DNA from: Palleronia sediminis | GTDB taxonomy: Bacteria > Pseudomonadota > Alphaproteobacteria > Rhodobacterales > Rhodobacteraceae | Length of the DNA: 64,000 bases | Direction: 5' to 3' | Assembly: GCF_004358695.1 (NCBI RefSeq) | Contig: NZ_SNAA01000012.1 | Span: forward strand, 62,001 to 126,000 | Shown here: piece by piece, positions 32,430 to 42,773 of the stretch | Layout of the letters: every line of letters begins with the position of its first letter | Numbering within the stretch: the stretch's first letter is position 1 | The notes under the pieces: model-generated | The model's database searches: none | Seen by the model: only the letters and a program-made list of their open reading frames with translations | Told to the model about the DNA's origin: nothing | Position numbers and translations under genes: made by a program

Positions 32430-33323
32430 TCAGAAAACATCCCGCGACAGAAGTCGGCATAGATCGTCCAACTGGGCGAGATGCTTGTAGGAAATCGTCA
32501 TCGTTCCCGATTCTCCACCGGGCTTGTGGTCGATGGTGATCCTGAGCCCAAGGGCTGTGGACAGGTCACGCTCCAACGCGCGGGTATCTGCATCCTTGTC
32601 CCCGTTCGCGCGGCCGCGTTCCTGCCGAGGCGATTGACCGGCCTTGGCCTTGCGCACGCGATCTTCGGTCTGGCGAACGGTCAGGTTGGCCGCGATGACC
32701 TCATCGGCGAGGCTCGCCGGGTCCGCGGCGGTCACGAGCGCACGGGCATGACCGGCCGACAGGCGCCCGGCATCGAGATGGTCCTGAACGGCGGGCGGCA
32801 ATGTCAGCAGCCGCAGCATGTTCGCGATATGGCTGCGGCTTTTCCCCAGCGCATCTGCCATCTGTTCCTGCGTGCGCCCGAACCGATCCATGAGTTGCCG
32901 ATACCCGCGCGCCTCGTCGACCGCGGTCAGGTCCGCGCGCTGGATATTCTCGATAATCGCGATTTCGAGAACCTCCGTATCGTCGAAATCCCGGACCAGC
33001 GCCGGCAGCTCGTGCAGCTTGGCCATCTGCGCGGCACGCCAGCGCCGTTCGCCTGCAACGATCTGGTAATGCCCGGCTTTCTCAGGATGGCGGCGAACGA
33101 CGAGCGGTTGGATCACGCCTTTGGCCGAGATCGAATCGGCAAGTTCCTGTAGCGCCTCGGGCGCGAAACTGCGCCGTGGCTGATCGGGGTTCGGGGCGAT
33201 CCGCTCGATCGGAATGGTGGTTTCGGCCTGCCGTCGTTCGGCACCGGGGATTTCATCGACCGAAACATCGGCCATCAGGGCGGTCAGACCACGTCCGAGG
33301 CCGCGGGGACGGTTTTGGGTCAC
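32430..33323 (-). CDS. parB: Chromosome-partitioning protein ParB
   Basis: CTP-dependent DNA clamp of 297 residues. N-terminus RGLGRGLTALM is the ParA-interacting peptide. The CTPase/ParB domain has IAPNPDQPRRSF, then AGERRWRAAQMA, and the DNA-binding region has GKSRSHIANMLRLL. The C-terminal dimer domain ends with LDDLCRLL. Start is GTG at 33323 overlapping the parA stop (GTGA). It binds parS; one consensus parS lies at 36564-36579, about 3.2 kb away. The gene is the distal member of the mnmG-rsmG-parA-parB operon. Confidence 0.95.
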   Translation of the reverse strand: MTQNRPRGLGRGLTALMADVSVDEIPGAERRQAETTIPIERIAPNPDQPRRSFAPEALQELADSISAKGVIQPLVVRRHPEKAGHYQIVAGERRWRAAQMAKLHELPALVRDFDDTEVLEIAIIENIQRADLTAVDEARGYRQLMDRFGRTQEQMADALGKSRSHIANMLRLLTLPPAVQDHLDAGRLSAGHARALVTAADPASLADEVIAANLTVRQTEDRVRKAKAGQSPRQERGRANGDKDADTRALERDLSTALGLRITIDHKPGGESGTMTISYKHLAQLDDLCRLLSRDVF

Positions 33324-34141
33324 GAGATCGGCTCCTTCCAGTCCGCGCGGGCCATGAATTCCTGCGCCAATGCGCGATAGGCGATGCTGCCCTTTGACAG
33401 GGGGTCGTATTCGAGCACCGGTTGGGCATAGGACGGCGCCTCGCTCAGGCGGACGTTGCGCGGGATGATCGTGTCATACACGAGATCGCCAAGGGCGTCC
33501 TTCGCATCCGCCAGAACTTGCTGCGCAAGCCGGTTGCGCCCGTCATACATCGTCAGGACCACCCCTTCGATCCGCAAATCGGGGTTCGCCGAGGCGCGCA
33601 CCTCGCGGATCGTGAGCATGAGCTGCGACAGCCCTTCGAGGGCAAAAAACTCGGATTGCAGCGGCACGAGAACCGAATCGGCGGCAACCATCGCGTTCAG
33701 CGTCAAAAGCGACAGCGATGGAGGGCAATCGATCAGCACCACCTCGAGCCCCGTCCCCCTCAGCCGATCCGCCGCAAGGGCGTCACGCAACAGGAAACTG
33801 CGCCGGGCGGTGGTGGAAATCTCGATATCGGCAGAGCTGAGATCCCCGGTCGCGGGGCAGATCAGGAGATCGGGGACGTGGGTCGGTGCCAGAACCGCGT
33901 GAAAATCGGCATCGCCCGTAAGCAGGTCATAAGAGGTCTTTTCGCGCTCGGCTTTGCCGATCCCGAGCCCGGTCGATGCGTTTCCCTGCGGATCGAGGTC
34001 GATCAGCGCGGTTCTGCACCCGATCTCGGCAAGCGCCGCGCCAAGATTGATCGCCGTGGTCGTCTTGCCGACGCCGCCCTTCTGATTGACGACCGCCACG
34101 ATCCTTGGGGCACGGGGAGTTTCATCCAACACGTCTGACAT
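33320..34141 (-). CDS. parA: Chromosome-partitioning ATPase ParA (Soj)
   Basis: Deviant Walker ATPase of 273 residues with KGGVGKTTTAINL at about residue 20, DLDPQGNAS, and LIDCPPSLSLLT. It forms an ATP-dependent gradient on DNA that moves ParB-bound origins. Start ATG at 34141 lies inside the end of rsmG (20-base overlap), so the pair is coupled. Both protein features and position next to parB and near the predicted origin mark it as the chromosomal system, not a plasmid one. Confidence 0.95.
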   Translation of the reverse strand: MSDVLDETPRAPRIVAVVNQKGGVGKTTTAINLGAALAEIGCRTALIDLDPQGNASTGLGIGKAEREKTSYDLLTGDADFHAVLAPTHVPDLLICPATGDLSSADIEISTTARRSFLLRDALAADRLRGTGLEVVLIDCPPSLSLLTLNAMVAADSVLVPLQSEFFALEGLSQLMLTIREVRASANPDLRIEGVVLTMYDGRNRLAQQVLADAKDALGDLVYDTIIPRNVRLSEAPSYAQPVLEYDPLSKGSIAYRALAQEFMARADWKEPIS

Positions 34142-34709
34142 TCCTCAGGACCAGGATCGTTCCGCTGGGGTCAGATCTACTCGGGACATGCTCGATTGAG
34201 AAGTCCCAAGCACGGCGCGCATCCTCGATCTCGGCCTCGGCGCGTGCGCCCTTGGGGTAAACCTGGACCGTATCGGGGCGTGCATGACGTTCCGCCAGGC
34301 TCAAAAGGGATGTCAGCGGAGCCAGGGCCCGTGCACTGATGACGTCGGGATATTGCGGAGCTGCCGCCTCGATCCGCTCGTTGAGAACCTGTGCCTGCAG
34401 ACCGAGGTCGCGAATCACGGTTCTCAGGAACACGGATTTCCGCGTATCGCTCTCGATCAGAGTGGTTTGCGCCGATGGAGGCGCATAAATAGCTACAAGA
34501 ACGCCCGGAAATCCGCCGCCGGAGCCGAGGTCGCACCATGTCGACCAATTCGGAAGGAGCGTCGCGACCTGCCTCGAATCGGCGAAATGACGGTCGAAAA
34601 GCTCCGTTTCATCGCCGCGCGCAACAAGGTTGATCGTCCGGTTCCATTGTTTCACCAAGGCCGCAAACCGGTGTTCCCGGTCCGTGGCAGTAACCTGTGC
34701 CTTGGTCAT
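34122..34709 (-). CDS. rsmG: 16S rRNA (guanine527-N7)-methyltransferase RsmG
   Basis: Methyltransferase of 195 residues. The SAM-binding motif is [16 protein letters not shown], preceded by WNRTINLVA and HFADSRQ. It methylates G527 of 16S rRNA. Its start overlaps the mnmG stop by four bases and its end overlaps parA by 20 bases, in the usual gidA-gidB-parA-parB order. Confidence 0.94.
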   Translation of the reverse strand: MTKAQVTATDREHRFAALVKQWNRTINLVARGDETELFDRHFADSRQVATLLPNWSTWCDLGSGGGFPGVLVAIYAPPSAQTTLIESDTRKSVFLRTVIRDLGLQAQVLNERIEAAAPQYPDVISARALAPLTSLLSLAERHARPDTVQVYPKGARAEAEIEDARRAWDFSIEHVPSRSDPSGTILVLRNVRRVG

Positions 34710-36580
34710 GCGGATCGGGCGGGCCTGCGCCCTGCCCGGATCGCCAGGAGGATCACGTTCAGCGCCGCCGGCGTCATCCCCTCGATACGAGCGGCCGCCG
34801 CGATCGTATCGGGACGCGTTGCGGTCAGTTTCTCGGACAGCTCGTGCGAAAGCCCCCGCAACATCGCGTAATCGAGATCGGCCGGGATCACGGTCGCCTC
34901 ATCGCGACGGAGATGCGCGGCCTCGGTTTCCTGCCGGTCGAGATAATTCGCATAGATTGCCTCGCGGCCGACCTGCGCGCGGGTCTCGTCGTCGAACCCG
35001 CAAAGTTCAGGGACAAGTGCATCCAGATCGTCGATCCCGACATTCGCCACGGCAAGGAGATCCATCGCGCTGCGCGCCGGTCCGCTCTCCGAAACCGGAA
35101 GCCCCGCCTCGTGCGCTTTGGCGGCTCCGATCCGGGCTCCGTGCAGGACGGACCGGATGGCCTCCAGTCGCCGGCATTTTTCGTCGAACGCCTCGGCGCG
35201 GTGCTGCCCCACAAGTCCTATCCGGCAGCCTTTCGGCGTCAATCGCTGGTCCGCGTTATCCGCGCGCAGAGATAGGCGAAATTCGGCCCGCGACGTGAAC
35301 ATGCGATAGGGTTCGGTAACGCCCCGGGTAATGAGATCGTCTATCATCACGCCGATATAGGATTCGGTTCTCGAAAGATGGAACGGATCGTCCCACCGCA
35401 CGGCATTCACGGCGTTCACCGCCGCATAAAGACCCTGTGCAGCGGCTTCTTCGTAGCCCGTCGTTCCGTTGATCTGGCCGGCAAGCCACAATCCCGGCAG
35501 AGCACGAACCTGCAGGCCCCGATCGAGCGCCCGCGGATCGACATAATCATACTCGATGGCATAGCCAGGCTGAACGATCCGCGCGGCCTCAAGCCCCTCA
35601 ATCGAATGAACATATTCAAGCTGAACGGCCTCGGGAAGAGATGTCGAGATCCCGTTCGGATAGACCGTTCCGCAGTTCAGCCCCTCGGGTTCGAGGAAAA
35701 TCTGGTGCGAGGTCTTGTCGGCAAAGCGCGCGATCTTGTCCTCGATCGACGGGCAATATCTCGGACCCTTACCGTCGATCTGCCCGCCATACATGGCGGA
35801 TTCGTGCAGATGCCGCCGCACGATATCGTGGGTTCCCTCGTTCGTATGGGTTATGGCGCAAGATACCTGGCGTGCGACAGGTTCGCGGGACAGGAAGGAC
35901 AGCATCACCGGAACGTCGTCCCCCGGCTGTTCCTCCAATCGCGACCAGTCGATCGAATCCGAGGCCAAACGCGGCGGCGTACCCGTTTTGAGACGCCCCA
36001 TAGGGAGATCGAGGTCATAGAGCCGCTGCGCGAGCGCCACGCTCGCCCGCGACCCCATCCGCCCCCCGGCCTTTCGTTCCAACCCGATATGGATGACCCC
36101 GTTCAGGAATGTACCTGTTGTCAAAATGACGGCATCCGCCGGGATCTCCGAGCCATCTGCGAGGATGACACCCCGCGCAGCGCCATTCCCGACGAGCAGA
36201 TCAGCGACCTCGCCCTCGATCACGTCGATACCGGCCATCCCGCGAACCGCATTCTGAACGGCGGTGCGGTAGAGCTGCCGATCCATCTGGGCACGCGGTC
36301 CTTGGACCGCGGGGCCTTTTCGGCGGTTCAGAAGGCGATACTGGATGCCCGCTCCGTCAGCGGCGATTCCCATGATGCCGTCGAGGGCGTCGACTTCGCG
36401 GACAAGATGGCCCTTTCCCAGCCCTCCGATGGCCGGATTGCAGGACATCGCCCCGATCCCATCGATATCCAACGTAACAAGGGATACCTGCACACCCATC
36501 CGCGCGGCGGCAGCGGCCGCTTCGACGCCGCCATGCCCTCCGCCGACAACGATGATGTGGGATTGTTTCACGTGAAACAC
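34706..36580 (-). CDS. mnmG: tRNA uridine-5-carboxymethylaminomethyl modification enzyme MnmG (GidA)
   Basis: FAD-dependent enzyme of 624 residues. The dinucleotide-binding motif is [12 protein letters not shown] at the N-terminus. Other family signs are [34 protein letters not shown] and [22 protein letters not shown]. With MnmE it adds carboxymethylaminomethyl to the wobble uridine of several tRNAs. The start is GTG at 36580 and the first codons (MFHVKQ) are a consensus parS site, as is common near alphaproteobacterial origins. The gene follows mnmE by two bases. Confidence 0.95.
   Translation of the reverse strand: MFHVKQSHIIVVGGGHGGVEAAAAAARMGVQVSLVTLDIDGIGAMSCNPAIGGLGKGHLVREVDALDGIMGIAADGAGIQYRLLNRRKGPAVQGPRAQMDRQLYRTAVQNAVRGMAGIDVIEGEVADLLVGNGAARGVILADGSEIPADAVILTTGTFLNGVIHIGLERKAGGRMGSRASVALAQRLYDLDLPMGRLKTGTPPRLASDSIDWSRLEEQPGDDVPVMLSFLSREPVARQVSCAITHTNEGTHDIVRRHLHESAMYGGQIDGKGPRYCPSIEDKIARFADKTSHQIFLEPEGLNCGTVYPNGISTSLPEAVQLEYVHSIEGLEAARIVQPGYAIEYDYVDPRALDRGLQVRALPGLWLAGQINGTTGYEEAAAQGLYAAVNAVNAVRWDDPFHLSRTESYIGVMIDDLITRGVTEPYRMFTSRAEFRLSLRADNADQRLTPKGCRIGLVGQHRAEAFDEKCRRLEAIRSVLHGARIGAAKAHEAGLPVSESGPARSAMDLLAVANVGIDDLDALVPELCGFDDETRAQVGREAIYANYLDRQETEAAHLRRDEATVIPADLDYAMLRGLSHELSEKLTATRPDTIAAAARIEGMTPAALNVILLAIRAGRRPARSA
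36564..36579. other. parS centromere site
   Basis: The 16-base palindrome TGTTTCACGTGAAACA matches the universal ParB-binding consensus exactly. It covers the first codons of mnmG, whose protein therefore begins MFHVKQ. It lies about 3.1 kb from the predicted origin and 3.2 kb from parB. It is the only perfect copy I saw in the window. Confidence 0.93.
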
Positions 36581-36582
36581 CG

Positions 36583-37857
36583 CTACTTGCCGATACAGAA
36601 ACTAGAGAAAATCGTATCTAACAGATCCTCGACATCGACGCGACCCATCAGTTCATCGAGCGCCCGGCATGCCAACGAGATATGGTGAGACACAAGTTCC
36701 GTATGGTCAGCGCTATCTATCGCATTCAGGGCCATATGCAGTTCCGTCGCCGCACCCGCCATAGCGTCACGATGCCGCTCTCTGATCGCAAGTCCGACAC
36801 CGGGCAGGAGGGATACCAGCCGGGCACGTATGGTTTCCAACAGTTCTTCGATCCCCTCGCCGGTCGTTGCAGATATACCACGCGCGCCATGCAAGTCGCT
36901 TTTGCTGCGCAACAAGAGATCATCTTCCCCGGCTTCACTTGGGAATATCCCGTCATCCGAGAGGAACACCCGCAGGTCCGCAGATCTCGCCCGCGCCCGC
37001 GCCAATTCGATCCCGGCCCGTTCGATCCGATCCTCCGTCTCGCGCAGCCCTGCCGTATCCAGGAGCGTCACCGGTAGCCCACCCAGATCGACGCGCACCT
37101 CGATCACGTCGCGCGTCGTCCCCGCGATTTCCGAGGTCAGCGCGACCTGCCGCCGGGCTATCGCGTTCAACAAAGACGACTTTCCCGCATTCGGCGCCCC
37201 GAGGATCGCAACTTCGTATCCCCCGCGCAACCGTTCGACCGCGCCGAACCCGTCGATCTCGGCCTTCAGATCCCGAAGGACGCCCGTCAGCAGATCCCGA
37301 ACCTGCGGGGATACATCGACCGGAACTTCCTCATCGGCAAAGTCTATCGTCACCGCAACCAAGGCGCCCGCTTCGACTAAGGCGGACCGCCAACGCAGGG
37401 CCGCCGACTCCAATGCGCCGCCCATGACATGCTGGGCTTGGCGACGCTGCAATTCAGTCTCGGAATCGATCAGATCGGCAAGCGCTTCGACCTCGGGGAG
37501 GGTCATTCGGTCGTTGTCAAGCGCGCGGCGCGTGAATTCGCCCGGCAGGGCCGGTCGCGTCCCCTCCATCGCCGCAAGCCGCGCGTTCACCGCATTGACG
37601 ACTGCGATGCTCCCATGCAATTGAAATTCCACGACATCTTCGCCGGTAAAACTCCGCCCGGCGGGAAAGTAGACCACCACCCCCCGGTCCAGAACAGACC
37701 CGTCCACATCGCGCAGCGTCCGCAGGCTCGCGAGATGCGACTGGGGAAGATCGCCGCACAGATCCCGACAGGCCCGCGTTGCCTCGGGGCCGGACACGCG
37801 GATGACCGCAACGCCCGCCCTACCCGGTGCCGTGGCCTGGGCAAAGATCGTGTCCAT
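36583..37857 (-). CDS. mnmE: tRNA modification GTPase MnmE (TrmE)
   Basis: GTPase of 424 residues. The N-terminal tetrahydrofolate-binding domain has [15 protein letters not shown] and [11 protein letters not shown]. The helical domain is split by the G domain, with P-loop [15 protein letters not shown], the TTRD switch and [10 protein letters not shown]. The protein ends with the essential C-terminal CIGK motif. The second helical and G4/G5 region is a little shorter than in E. coli, which has 454 residues. It works with MnmG, encoded immediately downstream, to modify wobble uridine in tRNA. Confidence 0.95.
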   Translation of the reverse strand: MDTIFAQATAPGRAGVAVIRVSGPEATRACRDLCGDLPQSHLASLRTLRDVDGSVLDRGVVVYFPAGRSFTGEDVVEFQLHGSIAVVNAVNARLAAMEGTRPALPGEFTRRALDNDRMTLPEVEALADLIDSETELQRRQAQHVMGGALESAALRWRSALVEAGALVAVTIDFADEEVPVDVSPQVRDLLTGVLRDLKAEIDGFGAVERLRGGYEVAILGAPNAGKSSLLNAIARRQVALTSEIAGTTRDVIEVRVDLGGLPVTLLDTAGLRETEDRIERAGIELARARARSADLRVFLSDDGIFPSEAGEDDLLLRSKSDLHGARGISATTGEGIEELLETIRARLVSLLPGVGLAIRERHRDAMAGAATELHMALNAIDSADHTELVSHHISLACRALDELMGRVDVEDLLDTIFSSFCIGK

Positions 37858-37861
37858 GGCC

Positions 37862-39133
37862 TCAGGTGTTCATGGAGTCGAAAAAGTCGGCGTTGCTCTT
37901 GGTCTGTTTCAGCTTCGAGATCAGGAACTCGATGGCATCGGTCGTGCCCATCGGGTTCAAAATACGCCGCAGCACATAGGTTTTCTGCAGATCGACCTTG
38001 TCGGTCAGCAGTTCTTCCTTCCGCGTGCCGGACTTCAGGATATCCATGGCCGGATAAACCCGCTTGTCGGACACCTTGCGGTCGAGCACGATCTCGCTGT
38101 TGCCCGTTCCCTTGAACTCTTCGAAAATCACCTCGTCCATGCGGCTGCCGGTGTCGATCAGCGCGGTGGCGATGATGGTGAGCGACCCGCCCTCCTCGAT
38201 ATTCCGCGCGGCACCGAAGAACCGCTTGGGCCGTTGCAGCGCATTGGCATCCACACCGCCGGTCAACACCTTGCCCGAGCTCGGCACGGTGGTGTTATAG
38301 GCCCGGCCCAGACGCGTGATCGAGTCGAGCAGGATCACGACGTCGCGCTTGTGCTCGACCAGTCGTTTCGCCTTTTCGATGACCATCTCGGCCACCGCGA
38401 CATGCCGCGTCGCCGGTTCGTCGAAGGTCGAGCTGACGACCTCGCCCTTGACCGAACGCTGCATGTCCGTGACCTCTTCGGGCCGCTCGTCGATGAGCAG
38501 GACGATCAGGTAGCATTCGGGGTGATTAGCCTCGATCGAATGGGCGATGTTCTGCAACAGCACCGTCTTGCCGGTGCGCGGCGGCGCCACGATCAGCGAT
38601 CGCTGGCCCTTGCCCGTCGGCGCGACGAGGTCGATGATGCGGGCCGAACGGTCCTTCACCGTCGGATCCTCGATCTCCATCTTGAGCCGCTCGTTCGGGT
38701 ATAGCGGCGTGAGGTTGTCGAAGGCCACTTTGTGCCGGGCCTTCTGCGGATCCTCGAAATTGATCGATTCCACGCCGGTCAGCGCGAAGTACCGCTCGCT
38801 GTCATCGGGGCCCCGGATCACGCCCGATACCGTATCGCCCGTGCGCAGTGCGAAACGGCGGATCATCTCGGGGCTGACATAGATATCGTCCGGGCCGGGC
38901 AGATAGTTCGCCTCGGGAGAGCGAAGGAACCCGAACCCGTCCTGCAACACCTCGAGCACGCCATCGCCGCCGATGATCCAGTCCTCGTCCGCGCGTTCCT
39001 TGAGGATCGAGAACATCATCTCGCCCTTGCGCATGGTCGAGGCGTTCTCGATCTCGAGCTCCTCGGCCAAGGCCAGAAGATCTTTGGGGCTCTGCGCCTT
39101 GAGGTCGGACAGGTTTACGCGATCTTGATCCAT
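37862..39133 (-). CDS. rho: Transcription termination factor Rho
   Basis: Hexameric RNA helicase of 423 residues. The N-terminal part has [19 protein letters not shown], then the RNA-binding fold with [23 protein letters not shown]. The ATPase core has Walker [25 protein letters not shown], and the Q/R-loop [23 protein letters not shown] at 39133 is preferred with GAGG four bases upstream, giving the standard length; the longer frame to 39217 is not supported. It lies four bases before mnmE, in the leftward origin-proximal cluster. Confidence 0.96.
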   Translation of the reverse strand: MDQDRVNLSDLKAQSPKDLLALAEELEIENASTMRKGEMMFSILKERADEDWIIGGDGVLEVLQDGFGFLRSPEANYLPGPDDIYVSPEMIRRFALRTGDTVSGVIRGPDDSERYFALTGVESINFEDPQKARHKVAFDNLTPLYPNERLKMEIEDPTVKDRSARIIDLVAPTGKGQRSLIVAPPRTGKTVLLQNIAHSIEANHPECYLIVLLIDERPEEVTDMQRSVKGEVVSSTFDEPATRHVAVAEMVIEKAKRLVEHKRDVVILLDSITRLGRAYNTTVPSSGKVLTGGVDANALQRPKRFFGAARNIEEGGSLTIIATALIDTGSRMDEVIFEEFKGTGNSEIVLDRKVSDKRVYPAMDILKSGTRKEELLTDKVDLQKTYVLRRILNPMGTTDAIEFLISKLKQTKSNADFFDSMNT

Positions 39134-39252
39134 GACACCTCGGCCGCTTCGGCAGGATCCGAAGCTGAATATCGAAAAGGGGAAAACGGGCATTCGGACG
39201 AATGCTTGGTCGTTCACTTAGGCGCAGGACGCGCGCGCGTCAACCTGCCGCC

Positions 39253-39705
39253 CTAGAACGGGCGGGCGATCACCGACACGACGATGACGATCAGCAGGAT
39301 CGTGGGCACCTCGTTCATGATGCGGTAATGCCGCCCCGCGCGATGCGCCGGATCGGCCGCCAGCGCCTTTCGCTGCGCGCCGCACCACATGTGGAATGCC
39401 GTCATCCCGATCACGGCCGCCGCCTTGGTCCAAGGCCAGACGGCCCCCCAAACGACGATGCCCGGCGTCGCCACCAGCACCAGTCCGAAGATCCATGTCG
39501 CGATCATTGCCGGGTTCATGATGAGCTTGAGCAGCTTGCGTTCCATGGTCTCGAACAGCCCCTGCTTGCCCGCGTCCCCGGCCGCATCCTCGACATGGTA
39601 GACGAAGAGGCGCGGCAGGTAGAACAGGCCTGCCATCCACGCGACCATCGAGATCACGTGCAGGGACAGCGTCCACGGATAGGCAAGAGAAAGAAGTCCC
39701 GACAT
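39253..39705 (-). CDS. hemJ: Protoporphyrinogen oxidase HemJ
   Basis: Membrane protein of 150 residues with four hydrophobic segments. It shows the HemJ/UPF0093 pattern: LHVISMVAWMAGLFYLPRLFVYH at the start (with the conserved His), then LKLIMNPAMIATW, and HMWCGAQRK. It oxidises protoporphyrinogen IX in heme synthesis. In related genomes hemE commonly lies next to it at the origin; hemE is not in this window. It is the gene closest to the predicted origin on the left side and is transcribed away from it. Confidence 0.9.
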   Translation of the reverse strand: MSGLLSLAYPWTLSLHVISMVAWMAGLFYLPRLFVYHVEDAAGDAGKQGLFETMERKLLKLIMNPAMIATWIFGLVLVATPGIVVWGAVWPWTKAAAVIGMTAFHMWCGAQRKALAADPAHRAGRHYRIMNEVPTILLIVIVVSVIARPF

Positions 39706-39790
39706 CGCCCCCTTCTAATAAGGAAAGATTCTTAAAGGGAAGTTGTTTGTTGTCGTGGGGATCATGGGGACGGATCCCCGATCCCCCCAA

Positions 39791-39799
39791 TTATCCACA
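39791..39799 (+). promoter_or_regulatory. DnaA box, perfect consensus
   Basis: TTATCCACA, identical to the strong E. coli DnaA box, in the gene-free hemJ-maf segment. Confidence 0.75.
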
Positions 39800-39959
39800 T
39801 CCGCGTCCCAAGCCGGGATGCAGGTGTCCCGACCCTCGAACGGGCCATTCAACCCACTGATTGCATTTGAAAATCCAAATACCTGCCGCGAACGGTGAAA
39901 AGACATATCATGAACACCCGACGCGCAAGCGGATACACCCCAACCCTTGCCCTTCATAC

Positions 39960-39968
39960 TTTTCCACG
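39960..39968 (+). promoter_or_regulatory. Near-consensus DnaA box
   Basis: TTTTCCACG differs from the variant consensus TTTTCCACA only at the last base. It lies 160 bases from the perfect box and 98 bases before maf. A third, weaker match (CCATCCACA) is at 40047-40055. Confidence 0.5.
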
Positions 39969-40065
39969 GGGATGGAATGCGTATGCTTGCCCCCGTCATG
40001 CACCGTCCCGGCCCCGACCCGGTTCCGCCCGCCGAGTCGCGCCATTCCATCCACAGGGTTATGCC

Positions 40066-40659
40066 ATGCGTCTCATCCTCGCCTCGGGCTCCGCGACGCG
40101 GGCGGCCCTGCTGACTGCCGCCCGTGTTCCCTTCGAGACCGTTGTCCCGCGCGTTGATGAAGAAACGGTAAAGGCTGCCCTGCTGGCCGAGAATGCCGCG
40201 CCACGCGACATCGCCGATGCGCTGGCCGAGGCAAAGGCGCGAAAGGTTTCCACCCGCCATCCCGGCGCGGTCGCTCTGGGCTGCGACCAGGTGCTCGAGC
40301 ATCGCGGGCGGCTTATGTCCAAACCCGCCGACCCCGAGGCCGCCTGCGCCCAGATCGCACGGCTCGCCGGCGACAGGCACCGCCTGCTGTCGGCCTGCGT
40401 GGCCTATGAGGACGGCGCTCCCGTCTGGCGCCATGTGGGCGAGGTCCGCATGACCATGCGCGCTCTTTCGCCGGGCTGGATCGAGGGCTACGTCGCGCGC
40501 AACTGGCCCGCCATCGGCGAATGCGTAGGCGCCTACAGGCTCGAGGACGAGGGCGCGCGGCTCTTTACGGCGGTCGAGGGCGATTACTTCACCGTCCTGG
40601 GAATGCCGCTTCTGCCGCTCTTGTCGTGGCTGACGCTCCGTGGCTATCTCGATACATGA
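40066..40659 (+). CDS. maf: Maf-family nucleoside triphosphate pyrophosphatase
   Basis: Protein of 197 residues starting with RLILASGSATRAALL, the Maf/YceF/YhdE signature. The conserved LGCDQVLEHRGRLMSKP segment and the middle GEVRMTMRAL and IGECVGAYRLEDEGARLF stretches are typical of the YceF-like group. It hydrolyses non-canonical or modified NTPs to monophosphates. ATG at 40066 fits the start of the family motif; an open frame upstream crosses the predicted origin and is not coding. First gene rightward of the origin, coupled to aroE by ATGA. Confidence 0.92.
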   Translation: MRLILASGSATRAALLTAARVPFETVVPRVDEETVKAALLAENAAPRDIADALAEAKARKVSTRHPGAVALGCDQVLEHRGRLMSKPADPEAACAQIARLAGDRHRLLSACVAYEDGAPVWRHVGEVRMTMRALSPGWIEGYVARNWPAIGECVGAYRLEDEGARLFTAVEGDYFTVLGMPLLPLLSWLTLRGYLDT

Positions 40660-41492
40660 CCCAAGCCCCCATTCCGCTCGCCGGGGTTCTCGGCAAGCCG
40701 GTGAACCATTCCCTGTCGCCGCGCCTTCATGCGCATTGGCTCAGGACATACGGCCTGCCCGGCCATTATGTCCCCCTCGACGTGAGCGCGCGCGACCTCG
40801 CCCCGGCCATCGGGATGCTGCCCCGGCTGGGATTCGTCGGCTGCAACGTGACGATCCCCCATAAGGAGGCGATCCTGTCCATCGCCGATGTCATCACCGA
40901 CCGCGCGGCCCTGATCGGGGCGGCCAACACGCTGATCTTCCGCGAGGATGGCAAGATCCATGCCGACAATACCGACGGCGTGGGCTTTCTCGAGAATCTC
41001 AGGGCCAACGCGCCCGACTGGCAGGCGAGCGCCGGGCCCGCGGCGGTGTTCGGGGCTGGCGGGGCTGCGCGGGCGGTGATCGTGGCGCTGCTGGATGCGG
41101 GGGTGCCGCAGATCCTGCTGACCAACCGCACCCGCGCCCGCGCCGAAGGGTTGCGGACCGAGTTCGGGCACCGGATCACCGTCGTGGATTGGGTCAAGGC
41201 CGGCAATATCGTCGAGGATGCCGCCACGGTCGTGAACACCACCTCGCTCGGTATGACCGGCAAGCCGCCGTTCCGGGTGCCGCTTGACGGGCTCGATCGC
41301 CGTTCGGTCGTGACCGATATCGTCTACTCCCCGCTCGAAACGACGCTCCTCGCCGGGGCGCGGGCGGCCGGCTGCACCGTGGTCGACGGGCTCGGCATGT
41401 TGCTGCACCAGGCCGTTCCGGGGTTCGAGCGGTGGTTCGGCACCCGCCCCGAGGTCGACGCGGCCACCCGTGCCGCGGTTCTCGACGGCTGA
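40656..41492 (+). CDS. aroE: Shikimate dehydrogenase
   Basis: NADPH-dependent enzyme of 278 residues of aromatic amino acid synthesis. Landmarks are [17 protein letters not shown] for shikimate binding, [11 protein letters not shown] with the catalytic Lys, [14 protein letters not shown], the GAGGAARAV nucleotide loop, and the TNRTRARA adenosine-phosphate binding motif. ATG at 40656 overlaps the maf stop; the stop overlaps the coaE start (TGATG). Confidence 0.95.
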   Translation: MTQAPIPLAGVLGKPVNHSLSPRLHAHWLRTYGLPGHYVPLDVSARDLAPAIGMLPRLGFVGCNVTIPHKEAILSIADVITDRAALIGAANTLIFREDGKIHADNTDGVGFLENLRANAPDWQASAGPAAVFGAGGAARAVIVALLDAGVPQILLTNRTRARAEGLRTEFGHRITVVDWVKAGNIVEDAATVVNTTSLGMTGKPPFRVPLDGLDRRSVVTDIVYSPLETTLLAGARAAGCTVVDGLGMLLHQAVPGFERWFGTRPEVDAATRAAVLDG

Positions 41493-42088
41493 TGCGCCGG
41501 GTTGTCATCGGGCTGACCGGCTCCATCGGGATGGGGAAATCGACCACCGCCGCGCTTTTTGCCGAACATGGCCTGCCGGTCTGGGATGCCGATGCCGCGG
41601 TGCACCGTCTCTATGCCACAGGGGGCGCGGGGGTCGAGCCGATCCGCGCGCTCTGCCCCGAGGCCATCGTCGACGGGGCGGTGTCGCGACCCCGGCTCGC
41701 GGCGTGGATCGCCGCCGATCCCGAGGCGCTCGCCCGGATCGAGGCGGTCGTGCATCCGCTCGTCGCGGCCGACCGGGCCGCGTTCATCGCCACGGCGCCG
41801 CCCGGCCCGGTCGTTCTGGATATCCCGCTTCTGTTCGAGACGGGGGCCGATGCCCGCGTCGATATCGTTGCCGTCGTGTCGACCGATCCCGCCCGGCAAC
41901 GCGAACGTGTCCTGTCGCGACCCGGCATGACGGCCGAAAGGTTCGATGCGATCCTTGCGCGCCAGCTTCCCGACGCGCAGAAACGGGCACGCGCCGACGT
42001 GGTCATCCCGACCGACGACATGGCGACCGCCCGCGCGGCGGTGGCAGAGGTGGTGGCGCGCGCGAGGAAAGAGGCCGGCGATGCGTGA
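41492..42088 (+). CDS. coaE: Dephospho-CoA kinase
   Basis: P-loop kinase of 198 residues performing the last step of coenzyme A synthesis. The P-loop is [14 protein letters not shown], followed by WDADAAVH, and later PLLFETG and RMxx-like lid residues around [12 protein letters not shown]. Start ATG overlaps the aroE stop by one base; the gene overlaps dnaQ by eight bases. Confidence 0.95.
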   Translation: MRRVVIGLTGSIGMGKSTTAALFAEHGLPVWDADAAVHRLYATGGAGVEPIRALCPEAIVDGAVSRPRLAAWIAADPEALARIEAVVHPLVAADRAAFIATAPPGPVVLDIPLLFETGADARVDIVAVVSTDPARQRERVLSRPGMTAERFDAILARQLPDAQKRARADVVIPTDDMATARAAVAEVVARARKEAGDA

Positions 42089-42773
42089 AATCGTGCTGGA
42101 TACCGAAACTACGGGGTTCGAGCCCGCGACGGGCGACCGCATCGTCGAGATCGGCGCGGTCGAGCTGATGGGCCATGTGCCGACCGGCCGCACTTTCCAC
42201 GAATATCTCGATCCCGAACGCTCCATGCCCGAAAGCGCCTTTGCGGTGCACGGGCTCGGCGACGATTTCCTGCGCGGAAAGCCGCTGTTCAAGGATGTCG
42301 CGCGCGCCTTCCTCGATTTCGTGGGCGACGCCAAGCTGGTGATCCACAATGCCAGCTTCGACATGAAATTCCTCAATGCCGAACTGAAATGGGCCGGTTT
42401 CCGCCAGCTTCCCTGGGAGCAGGCGATAGACACGCTGGCCATTGCAAAGGGGCGGTTTCCCGGCGCGCCGGTCTCGCTCGACGCGCTGTGCCGCCGCTTC
42501 GGGATCGACAACACCTCGCGCACGCTGCACGGTGCGCTTCTCGACAGCGAGATCCTGGCCGAGGTCTATCTCGAGCTCGTCGGCGGCCGTCAGCCCGATT
42601 TCGGGCTTGGCGGACCGGCCAAGGCGGCGGTCTCGGGCCCCGATCCCGCCTGGCGCCCGCAGCCCCGCCCTGCCCCGCTGCCTTCGCGCCTTACCGAGGA
42701 CGAGAAAAAGGCCCACGACGCCTTTGTCGCGGGCCTTGGAGAAAACGCGGTCTGGAGGCGATATCAGGCCTGA
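42081..42773 (+). CDS. dnaQ: DNA polymerase III epsilon subunit (3'-5' exonuclease)
   Basis: Proofreading exonuclease of 230 residues. Exo I is [11 protein letters not shown], Exo II lies in [17 protein letters not shown], and Exo III in [20 protein letters not shown] with the catalytic His and Asp. The C-terminal tail with [11 protein letters not shown] leads to the region that binds the alpha subunit. It starts inside the coaE end, and ends with a ten-base overlap with the convergent secB gene. Confidence 0.95.
   Translation: MREIVLDTETTGFEPATGDRIVEIGAVELMGHVPTGRTFHEYLDPERSMPESAFAVHGLGDDFLRGKPLFKDVARAFLDFVGDAKLVIHNASFDMKFLNAELKWAGFRQLPWEQAIDTLAIAKGRFPGAPVSLDALCRRFGIDNTSRTLHGALLDSEILAEVYLELVGGRQPDFGLGGPAKAAVSGPDPAWRPQPRPAPLPSRLTEDEKKAHDAFVAGLGENAVWRRYQA

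Larger units (their letters stand above)
39706..40065. other. Predicted chromosomal replication origin (oriC)
   Basis: A gene-free 360-base segment between hemJ (leftward) and maf (rightward). It contains a perfect DnaA box at 39791-39799 and weaker ones at 39960-39968 and 40047-40055, a GANTC methylation site at 39727-39731, and AT-rich stretches at 39717-39755 and 39859-39882. There is an inverted repeat ATTTG-N6-CAAAT at 39865-39880 and another, GGGGATC with GATCCCC, at 39757-39779. The flanking order rho side versus maf-aroE-coaE-dnaQ side is the one that brackets the Caulobacter origin, and a parS lies 3.1 kb away. Origin function is inferred. Confidence 0.7.

Noticed and set aside
39895-40065. 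Upstream extension of the maf frame
   Set aside because: It crosses the predicted origin, and the Maf signature starts exactly at the ATG at 40066.
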